Below are positions 54,016-60,708 of a DNA stretch of 64,000 nucleotides, one piece after another. How positions within the stretch are numbered: the stretch's first letter is position 1; the number at the start of each line of letters is the position of its first letter. A model generated the notes under the pieces. It made no database searches and was not told the DNA's origin. It worked only from the letters and a program-made list of their open reading frames with translations. The translations under genes and the position numbers were made by a program. The stretch comes from Ruminococcaceae bacterium P7 (GTDB lineage Bacteria; Bacillota; Clostridia; Oscillospirales; Acutalibacteraceae): the NCBI GenBank assembly GCA_900100595.1, contig FMUA01000003.1, positions 136,441-200,440 of the forward strand, in the 5' to 3' direction.

Positions 54016-54649
54016 AGTGCGTTCCCTTTCTTCTGTAGGCGCAGGTTTCGCGCAGGCTGCAAATGGCGCAGCCGCGTTTCCCGCGCGGAATCGGTTGGTC
54101 GGACAGTCCGATGACGGCGGTCACGGACTTGACGGGAGTGAGCAGCAGGCTGTCATTCAGGCTCAGCCCGATTTTCCGCGGCGCGTCGAGCAGCCGCAGA
54201 AGCCGCTTCTGCGTATCAAGCGGATAGTCGCCGTAGCCGGGGCTGAAACGGAAGGTAAAATACGGCTCGGACACCCGCTCTGCAATGAGCCGTTCCGCCT
54301 CGTCGCAGACCTGTTCGATCGCCGCGGCGGCAAGGCTGTTGAGCACCACCGCGCGCGACATGTCGGCAATCTGGCTGACGCGCAGCAGCCTGTCTACGCC
54401 GGCGCCGAGCGTGGCGCACAGCACCGCCGCTCTTTGGCAGCCCGCAAGGTGCTTTTTGATATCCTGTCCCTGCGTCAGCTCCCCGCAGGGCAGGTCGATG
54501 ACGCGGTATAAATATTTCGCGTCGATCACGCTCAGCAGCTCACGTTCACAATCGTCAAGCAGCGCGTTCATCGCGTCGTTCGGCGCGACGCCCGCACCGC
54601 CGAGATAACGGACAGCCTCGGCTTTGTTGAGGCTTTGGAGCGTGATCAT
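53990..54649 (-). CDS. Stand-alone methionine synthase activation-domain protein
   Basis: 219 residues. FRFSPGYGDYPLDTQKRLLRLL near 133-154 matches the RxxxGYxxxP AdoMet-binding loop of the Met_synt_B12 domain, followed by LSLNDSLLLTPVKSVTAVIG. A Cys-rich tail (CAICSLRETCAYRRKGTHC, about 192-210) is extra. Family knowledge: the domain re-methylates oxidised cob(II)alamin with AdoMet. It overlaps metF by 4 bp and metH by 26 bp, so the three products are made together. The Cys cluster may bind a metal or iron-sulfur centre; this is inference. Confidence 0.88.
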   Translation of the reverse strand: MITLQSLNKAEAVRYLGGAGVAPNDAMNALLDDCERELLSVIDAKYLYRVIDLPCGELTQGQDIKKHLAGCQRAAVLCATLGAGVDRLLRVSQIADMSRAVVLNSLAAAAIEQVCDEAERLIAERVSEPYFTFRFSPGYGDYPLDTQKRLLRLLDAPRKIGLSLNDSLLLTPVKSVTAVIGLSDQPIPRGKRGCAICSLRETCAYRRKGTHCGFENTAE

Positions 54650-55509
54650 AAAAGACTGGACACCGCCTCGGTGATTTTGCGGGCGATGTAGGGGTTGTTC
54701 ATGGTATAGAGGTGGATGCCGTCAACGCCGTTGGCAATCAGGTCGACGATCTGCTCGACCGCGTAGGCGATACCCGCGTCGCGCAGCGCCTCGGGACGGC
54801 TCTCATAGCGCTGCATGATTTTGGAAAACTTCGCGGGCAGGCTTGCACCGCAAAGCGAAACCATGCGCTCGATCTGGCTCTTGTTGGTGACGGGCATGAT
54901 GCCCGCCTCGATCGGGACGTTGATGCCCGCGATGCGCGCACGCTCGAGAAAACGGTAATAAGCGGAATTATCAAAGAAAAGCTGGCTGATCAGATGCGTC
55001 GCGCCCGCGTCCACCTTTTTGCGCAGGTTCAGCACATCCGCGATCTCATCCTCCGCCTCGACGTGACCTTCGGGATAGCACGCGCCCGCGAGGTCAAAGC
55101 CGCCCTTTTCTCTGATATAGGCGACCAGCTCGCTCGCGTAGAGGAAGTCGCGCTTCGGCTCGACGCCCTGCACATAGTCGCCGCGCAGGGCAAGGATATT
55201 TTCAATATTGTGCTGACGGAACTCCTCGAGAATCGCGTCGATCTCCGCCTTGCTGCTGTTGACGCAGGTGAGGTGGGCGACGGACTCAACGCCGAGGTCG
55301 TTCTTGATGCGCGAAGCGATCTCGCAGGTACGGTTGCGGTTCTCCGAGCCGCCCGCGCCGTAGGTGACACTGATAAAATCGGGCTTCAGGGCGCAGATTT
55401 CGTCGAGCTTTCTAAAGACCGTCTCGATGGGAGAGGATTTTTTCGGCGGAAAAACCTCGAAGGAAAACACGGTACGGGTTTTATTTTCAAAAAGAGAGGT
55501 GATTTTCAT
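54646..55509 (-). CDS. metF: 5,10-methylenetetrahydrofolate reductase
   Basis: 287 residues from ATG 55509 (MKITSLFENK); the frame is open further upstream to 55575 but has no ribosome site there. TVFSFEVFPPKK near 12-23 with the catalytic Glu, SVTYGAGGS near 48, LALRGDYVQG near 105, and the Q in ISQLFFDN near 170. It supplies methyl-tetrahydrofolate for MetH. First gene of metF-activation-metH. The leader is short, so no SAM or B12 riboswitch is seen. Confidence 0.94.
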   Translation of the reverse strand: MKITSLFENKTRTVFSFEVFPPKKSSPIETVFRKLDEICALKPDFISVTYGAGGSENRNRTCEIASRIKNDLGVESVAHLTCVNSSKAEIDAILEEFRQHNIENILALRGDYVQGVEPKRDFLYASELVAYIREKGGFDLAGACYPEGHVEAEDEIADVLNLRKKVDAGATHLISQLFFDNSAYYRFLERARIAGINVPIEAGIMPVTNKSQIERMVSLCGASLPAKFSKIMQRYESRPEALRDAGIAYAVEQIVDLIANGVDGIHLYTMNNPYIARKITEAVSSLL

Positions 55510-55582
55510 ATACAGCCATCCTGTCTGTTTTTTTGGTTTTCTGTTTATTATAGCATTTTTTTGCGTTTTACGCAAGACCGTG

Positions 55583-55618
55583 ACAAAAGAAAAAGACGGT
55601 TTCGCCTGAAACCGTCTT
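55583..55618 (-). terminator. Terminator of the 55635-56270 gene
   Basis: Minus strand: AAGACGGTTTC with GAAACCGTCTT around AGGC, then TTTTCTTTTG. It separates the membrane-protein gene from metF. Confidence 0.88.
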
Positions 55619-55634
55619 GGTTAAAATTTAAAAT

Positions 55635-56270
55635 TTATTCGTCGTTGAGCAGACGGTTGACGCGTTCGTCCAGCTCCTTGTCCATCTCGTCGGTGTACTT
55701 GCTGTAATCGAAATCGTCGTCGCCCGTATCATAGCGCGAGGAATACCGCGGCTGCGGCTTTTTCTCGGGCTGCGCACGGTGCGGTCTGTCCTGTCTGCTT
55801 TTATCAGCGGACTTCGGCGCGGACTTTTTCTGATTGCGCTTGTCAAAGCGCTCCTTTTCCTGCTCGTCGTGGCGCTTTGCCTGCAGCAGCATATCCTCCG
55901 CCGCCTGCTTTTCCTTCTTCTCACGCTTTCTTCTCTCGTCGCCGAATGCGAGGTCGCCGAGGAACAGACCGAAAATACCCGCGACCAGATAGACAAACAC
56001 CAGCACCAGATTCTGAATCTGGGTAAAACCGCCGTTGTAAATCAGCATCGAGGGAATAAACGCGATCGGCGCAATCAGCGCGAAAAGGAAATCCAGCCCG
56101 TGCTTGGCGCAGTACGCCGCCGAGCAAACCACCTGCGTCACCAGAAAGATGAAGTAGTAGGCGACCGTAGAATAATTGTTGAGGGCGGGAATCAGGAAAA
56201 CCAGCGGCACCAGAAGGTAAACCGCGAAAATAATCAGCGCAAAGGGCACATATTTTTTCAAACCGTTCAT
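55635..56270 (-). CDS. Unknown membrane protein with charged C-terminal tail
   Basis: 211 residues from ATG 56270 (MNGLKKYVPF), with GGGAGAG 7 nt upstream. Four membrane helices (about 7-28, 33-52, 60-80, 88-108) precede a long charged, disordered-looking tail (110-211) rich in Lys/Glu, then Asp/Tyr (TGDDDFDYSKYTDEMDKEL). The family is not recognised. Single gene with its own terminator. The layout resembles cell-envelope adaptor proteins, but no function can be assigned. Confidence 0.65.
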   Translation of the reverse strand: MNGLKKYVPFALIIFAVYLLVPLVFLIPALNNYSTVAYYFIFLVTQVVCSAAYCAKHGLDFLFALIAPIAFIPSMLIYNGGFTQIQNLVLVFVYLVAGIFGLFLGDLAFGDERRKREKKEKQAAEDMLLQAKRHDEQEKERFDKRNQKKSAPKSADKSRQDRPHRAQPEKKPQPRYSSRYDTGDDDFDYSKYTDEMDKELDERVNRLLNDE

Positions 56271-56364
56271 GTTCATACTCTCCCAATATATCACTTGATC
56301 GTATTACCGATACAAATATATTATACATATAATTTTCCAAAAATCAAGAAGCGGGAAAAATTCG

Positions 56365-56393
56365 TTGACTTTACCTAAAAAAAAGGATAAAAT
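56365..56393 (+). promoter_or_regulatory. Sigma-A promoter of mgtE
   Basis: -35 TTGACT, 17-bp A-rich spacer, -10 TAAAAT. Transcription would start near 56400, giving a 234-nt leader. Confidence 0.85.
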
Positions 56394-56399
56394 AAAGAT

Positions 56400-56633
56400 G
56401 AATGCCGAGTATTTGGCAAATCAGAATGAGAGGTGAAATCCGAATGGACGCTGATGGAAATAGTGGCGCTGTCCCGCGACGAAGCAGACTGACCGCTGAC
56501 GCAGGGCGTTCGGCGGATTGCGTGTAGGGTAAACAATGATTACGGCCTGCTGATGTAATAATTATCGTTTACCTTATACGGACAGCTTCAAGGGGCACGT
56601 CTTTCCACAACGCAGTAAGAAGGAGGAAAGACT
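56400..56633 (+). promoter_or_regulatory. M-box-like Mg2+ leader with ribosome-site-sequestering helix
   Basis: The 5' part reads AGGTGA, TCC, ATGGA, CGC at M-box-like spacing (56431-56451); GACGC-A-GGGC (56499-56511) recalls the M-box GACGCCAA.GGGU segment. UCCG.AU (56439-56445) can pair with AU.CGGA (56576-56582), closing the domain as in the M-box P2. A long internal stem GGTAAAC.../...GTTTACC spans 56528-56573. At the end GTCTTTCC (56599-56606) pairs with GGAAAGAC (56625-56632) and covers the GGAGG ribosome site. Divergent M-box is my best reading; it covers the 339-nt gene-less stretch together with the promoter. Confidence 0.6.
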
Positions 56634-58001
56634 ATGGTTCAGGTGAACGTAACCCTTACGGAAACCATCAAAAAGCTGTTGGAGGAAAAAAAGTACAGCA
56701 CGCTCAAGGACATTCTCACCACCATGATGCCGTTCGATATCGCGGCGGTGTTCTCTGAGCTTCAAAGTGAAAAAACCCCGATTTTGTTCCGCATCCTGCC
56801 AAAGGAGCTCGCGGCGGAGACCTTCGTCGAGATGGACGAGGATACGCAGGAATTTCTGATCCACGGGTTCAGCGACAGCGAGCTGAAGGAAATCGTCGAC
56901 GAGCTGTTTGTCGACGACGCGGTCGACCTGATCGAGGAGATGCCTGCCAACGTGGTGAAGCGAATTCTGAGGCAGGCGGACAAGGACATGCGGCGCGAGA
57001 TCAACGAGCTTTTAAAATACCCCGAGGACAGCGCCGGCTCGATCATGACGACCGAGTTCATCTCGCTGCGCCCCGACATGACGGCGGAAATGGCGATCAA
57101 GCGCATCCGGCGCACGGGCGTTGACAAGGAGACCATCTACACCTGCTATGTCAACGACGACAACAACAAGCTCATCGGCATCACGACGGTAAAGGATCTG
57201 CTGCTTGCCGAGGACGACCGCATCGTCAAGGACATCATGGAGGAAAACGTGATTGCCGTCCACACCCTCGACGATCAGGAGGAGGTCGCGCAGATGTTCA
57301 CGAATTACGACTTTCTCGCGCTTCCCGTCGTCGACAATGAGCAGCGCATCGTCGGCATCGTCACGATCGACGACGCGATCGACGTCATCCGTGAGGAGGC
57401 AACCGAGGATATCGAAAAAATGGCGGCGGTACTGCCGTCCGACAAGCCCTATATGCGCACGAGCGTCTGGGGCATCTACAAAAAACGCGTGCCGTGGCTG
57501 CTGGTGCTCATGCTCTCTGCGACCTTCACCAGCACGATCATTTCGGCGTTTGACGGGATGCTCGCGAGCGTGATCATCCTCTCGTCGTTCATCCCGATGA
57601 TCACAGGCTCCGGCGGTAACGCCGGCTCACAGGCGTCGGTGTCGGTCATCCGCGCGCTGTCGCTCGGCGAGATCGAATTCAAAAGCATGTTCAAGGTGCT
57701 CTGGAAGGAGCTGCGCGTCGCGGTACTCTGCGGACTGACGCTTGCCACCGCGAATTTCATCAAGCTGCTGCTCTTTGATCTGCGCGGTCACGAAAACGCC
57801 TTTTTCATCGCGCTTGTCGTGTCGCTCACCTTGGTCGGCACGATCATCATGGCGAAGATCGTCGGCTCCAGCCTGCCGCTGCTCTCGAGCAAAATCGGTC
57901 TGGACCCCGCGGTCATGGCGAACCCGCTGATCTCTACGGTCTGCGACTCGCTCTCTCTGCTGATCTATTTCGCCGTCGCCTCCGCTGTGCTGGAGCTATA
58001 G
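56634..58001 (+). CDS. mgtE: Magnesium transporter MgtE
   Basis: 455 residues, full length. N-terminal superhelical domain (1-130, ends near YPEDSAGSIMTTEF), two CBS domains (about 135-260; VKDIMEENVIAVHTLDD in the second), a connecting helix and five membrane helices from about 285, with SGGNAGSQASV near 325, the pore motif. The cytoplasmic part senses Mg2+ and closes the pore. It sits behind an M-box-like leader, so its expression should also fall with high Mg2+. Confidence 0.95.
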   Translation: MVQVNVTLTETIKKLLEEKKYSTLKDILTTMMPFDIAAVFSELQSEKTPILFRILPKELAAETFVEMDEDTQEFLIHGFSDSELKEIVDELFVDDAVDLIEEMPANVVKRILRQADKDMRREINELLKYPEDSAGSIMTTEFISLRPDMTAEMAIKRIRRTGVDKETIYTCYVNDDNNKLIGITTVKDLLLAEDDRIVKDIMEENVIAVHTLDDQEEVAQMFTNYDFLALPVVDNEQRIVGIVTIDDAIDVIREEATEDIEKMAAVLPSDKPYMRTSVWGIYKKRVPWLLVLMLSATFTSTIISAFDGMLASVIILSSFIPMITGSGGNAGSQASVSVIRALSLGEIEFKSMFKVLWKELRVAVLCGLTLATANFIKLLLFDLRGHENAFFIALVVSLTLVGTIIMAKIVGSSLPLLSSKIGLDPAVMANPLISTVCDSLSLLIYFAVASAVLEL

Positions 58002-58280
58002 CATAAAACGAATGAAAAAAACAGGGTTGGCTCTTTTGCTTCGAGCCAACCCTGTTCTTTTCGGCTGCTTTCGGTGCAGCCTGACGGTTTTTCCGCGCTT
58101 TCTCTCCTCCAGATGACTTTCATACGCCGCCATGCGCCGTTTTTTGGCGTACCGCTGCGAGCGGCTCTGACGACGCGGCAGACGCAGCGCCAACCGCAGC
58201 TTTCTGTGACCGAAGAGAATGAACCACGCCGAGCCTCCCGCCGCGTAAACCACAAAAACAAACAGACAAAAATTGAACAT
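57996..58280 (-). CDS. Small basic single-helix membrane protein (uncertain)
   Basis: 94 residues, ATG 58280 with AGGAGG 8 nt upstream, a strong ribosome site. One membrane helix (1-25, MFNFCLFVFVVYAAGGSAWF start) precedes a very basic tail (Arg/Lys about one in three). No family recognised. The only stop codon lies inside the mgtE end, beyond a strong terminator at 58020-58056 that would cut the mRNA before it. Either the true 3' end differs (frameshift) or the transcript reads through. The real gene may be shorter than drawn. Confidence 0.5.
   Translation of the reverse strand: MFNFCLFVFVVYAAGGSAWFILFGHRKLRLALRLPRRQSRSQRYAKKRRMAAYESHLEERKRGKTVRLHRKQPKRTGLARSKRANPVFFIRFML
58020..58056. terminator. 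Strong bidirectional terminator behind mgtE
   Basis: A 14-bp perfect stem, AACAGGGTTGGCTC with GAGCCAACCCTGTT, has a 9-nt loop. The plus strand continues CTTTTC, the minus strand TTTTTTCATTC. On the minus strand it lies inside the small basic ORF. Confidence 0.92.
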
Positions 58281-58337
58281 ATACCCTTCCTCCTCGATTT
58301 CCGATGCTTCTATTATAGAGGAAGTGATGACCAAAAA

Positions 58338-58601
58338 TCAGGACATCCCGCGCTGTCTGATGTGCAGATACTTCTCTCTTGTCGCTTCTCCGCCGCGGAT
58401 GTGACGCTCGCTTTTGTTTTTCTCAAGCACCTCGCGCACCGCGGCGTACAGCGACGGATTCGCACCCCTGAGCCTGTCGGTCACATCCTTGTGAACGGTG
58501 CTCTTGCTGATGCCGAAGCGCTTCGCCGCGTCCCTGACGGTCGCCTGCCGGTCAATGATGTATTCGCCCAGCATCGCCGCGCGCTGTTCCACCGTATTCA
58601 T
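58338..58601 (-). CDS. spoIIID: Sporulation transcription regulator SpoIIID
   Basis: 87 residues: helix-turn-helix near 20-42 (ATVRDAAKRFGISKSTVHKDV), then LRGANPSLYAAVREVLEKNKSERHIRGGEATREKY, the conserved SpoIIID ending. It acts in the mother cell, switching from sigma-E to sigma-K genes. GCAGGAGG precedes the ATG. A sigma-E-like promoter lies upstream, as expected. Single gene. Confidence 0.95.
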   Translation of the reverse strand: MNTVEQRAAMLGEYIIDRQATVRDAAKRFGISKSTVHKDVTDRLRGANPSLYAAVREVLEKNKSERHIRGGEATREKYLHIRQRGMS

Positions 58602-58623
58602 AACCGCCTCCTGCTTTTTTTAC

Positions 58624-58652
58624 AGTATATGCCGCAGGAAGGTTTTGTATTC
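58624..58652 (-). promoter_or_regulatory. Candidate sigma-E promoter of spoIIID
   Basis: Minus strand: GAATA at 58652-58648 and CATATACT at 58631-58624 (7 of 8 matches to CATACANT), 16 bp apart. B. subtilis spoIIID is known to be sigma-E dependent. Confidence 0.45.
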
Positions 58653-58655
58653 TGC

Positions 58656-58684
58656 TTGCAATCGGAACGGATCTATGCTACAAT
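58656..58684 (+). promoter_or_regulatory. Sigma-A promoter of the dockerin protein gene
   Basis: -35 TTGCAA, 17-bp spacer, -10 TACAAT, 21 bp before the start codon. Confidence 0.75.
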
Positions 58685-58705
58685 ATGAGAAAAGGAGTGA
58701 TATGG

Positions 58706-60199
58706 ATGAAATTGAAAAAATTGTTGAATAAATTCAGTGCAGTTGCACTAAGCGCCGTTCTGGTTTCCTCAGCCGCCGTTCCCGCGTTCGCGGTCGGCGT
58801 TATGCCGAAGGGCTACATCGTCGACAGTGTAAAAGACAGCAGCGTTGCCTATCAAACCGAGAATGCCGATATGCTTTATTACATCTATCGGCAGATACTG
58901 GACTATCAGACCAAGATCGATATCAGTGAATACAGAATCCCGTATGACCAGGATAATTTCCAGGCGATCTATGACGCGCTGTCCGGCATATTCCCCGAGC
59001 TTTTCTACTTTGACACCACAGTTTTCGACTCCCCGACCTATTTCTATAGCGCGGACTTCTACATGAAGGAACTGGTCATGAACTACAATAAGAGCCAATC
59101 CGAGATCAAGGCGATGCTCGACGCGTTCCATGAAAAGGCGGATTACTACCTTTCTCTTGTGGACGACAGCATGGACGAGTTCACCAAAGCGCTGGTGCTG
59201 CATGACGCGCTGGTGCTCAACGCCCGCTATCAGATCAAATCGGAAGGCTCCGAAACAATCGACAGCACCACCTACACCTTCATGGTCGAGGGCTGGGGCA
59301 GATGCGAGAATTACGCGGAGTGCTACGCCTATCTGCTGGCACACGTCGGCATTGAGAGCGAAATTGTCAATTCCGATTCCATGAACCATGAGTGGATGAA
59401 AATTCACCTTGACGGCTCGGATTATTACTACAACGTCGACGTCACATGGGACGACCCGCTTTTCGGCGGAAAAGACCGTCCCAACAAGGTTGCCCACACC
59501 TATTTTCTGCTCAGCGACGAGGCGTTCCAAAACCACAGCAAGCGCAACCATTACGGCTACATCTCCAATTTTGAATCTGACGCAGCCTATGACGGCCAAG
59601 AAAATCTGCATACCATCGACCATCCTTTCTTCTTCGTTGACGGCAAGCTTTATACCCTCTACCGCAGCGGTTTGGAAGGCAGGATCGCCACCTACGATTA
59701 CGAATACGACGAGCTGACCGACGTCTATACCGTCACAGACAAATGGTATTCCGCCTCGGGGGGCTATTGGAGTTCCAACTATTCCGATATCGGCATGTAT
59801 CAGGGGCTGCTCTATTTCAACCGCGAGAACAGCGTAGATATCTTTGACCCCGCGACGGGCAAAACCGAAACCTATATTTCCAACGCGCTCAGCGACGGCA
59901 GAAAGCTCTATGGCATGTTTATCAGGGACAACGTGATTTACGGTCTTGCCGCGAACAGTCCGAATGATGACGCCGAGCAGGTAGAGCTTGGTTTCTGCAA
60001 GGAGGTCGAGCCGCAGTATTCGCAGGGCGACGTCAACCTCGACGGCGTGCTGGACATCAGCGACGCGACCATGATCCAGTCTTTCCTTGCGGAGCTGACC
60101 GCCCTCAACCAAAAACAACTGGCGCTGGCTGACTTCAATAACGACGGCGACATCAACATCAACGACGCGACGGACATCCAGTTCGCCATCAGCAGATAA
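58706..60199 (+). CDS. Secreted transglutaminase-like protein with type I dockerin
   Basis: 497 residues from ATG 58706 (MKLKKLLNKF), behind AAGGAG; an ATG seven codons earlier lacks a site. Signal peptide 1-30. Transglutaminase-like core with the catalytic Cys in GRCENYAE near 200, His in NHEWMKI near 230 and Asp in NVDVTWDDP near 247. A propeller-like part follows (about 290-430), then a dockerin with two Ca-binding repeats, GDVNLDGVLDISD near 441 and ADFNNDGDININD near 474. It should be exported and dock to a cohesin-bearing scaffoldin. Whether it cross-links or cleaves peptides is unknown. Confidence 0.88.
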   Translation: MKLKKLLNKFSAVALSAVLVSSAAVPAFAVGVMPKGYIVDSVKDSSVAYQTENADMLYYIYRQILDYQTKIDISEYRIPYDQDNFQAIYDALSGIFPELFYFDTTVFDSPTYFYSADFYMKELVMNYNKSQSEIKAMLDAFHEKADYYLSLVDDSMDEFTKALVLHDALVLNARYQIKSEGSETIDSTTYTFMVEGWGRCENYAECYAYLLAHVGIESEIVNSDSMNHEWMKIHLDGSDYYYNVDVTWDDPLFGGKDRPNKVAHTYFLLSDEAFQNHSKRNHYGYISNFESDAAYDGQENLHTIDHPFFFVDGKLYTLYRSGLEGRIATYDYEYDELTDVYTVTDKWYSASGGYWSSNYSDIGMYQGLLYFNRENSVDIFDPATGKTETYISNALSDGRKLYGMFIRDNVIYGLAANSPNDDAEQVELGFCKEVEPQYSQGDVNLDGVLDISDATMIQSFLAELTALNQKQLALADFNNDGDININDATDIQFAISR

Positions 60200-60224
60200 G
60201 CAAGCATAGATAAAGGAGAATACA

Positions 60225-60674
60225 ATGTTTTGTACAAAATGCGGCAAAGAATTGATTAACCCCGGACGCTTCTGCACCGGCTGCGGCGCTCCTCTCGACG
60301 CGCCTGCTCCCATGCAGCAGCCCCAGCAGCAGCCTGTTCAGCAGGCAGCTCCCACGGGAACGCTCTATGAAGGAGTCGCGACATGGAACCAGGGCGGTTT
60401 TATGTACTCCTCCTGCTACCTCGTCATCACCGCGGACATGGTGAGCATATACAAGAACAAGCGTACCTTTGAAAAGAACCAGACGCTCGCGACCATTCCC
60501 ACTGTCATGCTGCAAAACGTCAGCATGAGCGGCAACATGAACGGTCCCTACATCACCGTCAAGCTCACAGACGGCAAAATCATCAACTTCCGCTATCTGT
60601 TCCGCATGGATGAGATCCATCGCGCTCTCTACATGGCGGGCAGAAGCAAGAATCCCCAGTGGTTCCAGCAATAA
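60225..60674 (+). CDS. Small zinc-ribbon protein with PH-like domain
   Basis: 149 residues. Zinc ribbon at 1-23 (CTKCGKELINPGRFCTGCG; Cys 3, 6, 17, 20), a Gln/Pro/Ala-rich linker (25-43) and a beta-rich domain (about 47-140) with YITVKLTDGKIINFRY, of the kind seen in PH-like GRAM or bacterial PH folds. No membrane helix. AAAGGAG lies upstream of the ATG. The function is unknown. Its ribbon is similar to that of the membrane protein at 16867. Confidence 0.72.
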   Translation: MFCTKCGKELINPGRFCTGCGAPLDAPAPMQQPQQQPVQQAAPTGTLYEGVATWNQGGFMYSSCYLVITADMVSIYKNKRTFEKNQTLATIPTVMLQNVSMSGNMNGPYITVKLTDGKIINFRYLFRMDEIHRALYMAGRSKNPQWFQQ

Positions 60675-60679
60675 ACAAC

Positions 60680-60708
60680 AAGGTCGGCTCAATGAGCCGA
60701 CCTTTTCT
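60680..60708. terminator. Terminator between the zinc-ribbon gene and mrdA
   Basis: An 11-bp perfect stem, AAGGTCGGCTC with GAGCCGACCTT, has an AAT loop and a TTTTCTG tail. The mrdA stop codon (60689-60691) lies inside the hairpin. Confidence 0.85.

Noticed and set aside
51862..54114. 750-aa frame opposite metH
   Set aside because: Perfectly antisense to a well-supported enzyme; Arg/His-rich shadow composition.
55510..55592. SAM or B12 riboswitch before metF
   Set aside because: Only about 80 nt to the preceding terminator, with no recognisable conserved core.
58769..60313. 514-aa frame opposite the dockerin gene
   Set aside because: Shadow; the plus frame has a signal peptide, a catalytic triad, a dockerin, a promoter and a ribosome site.
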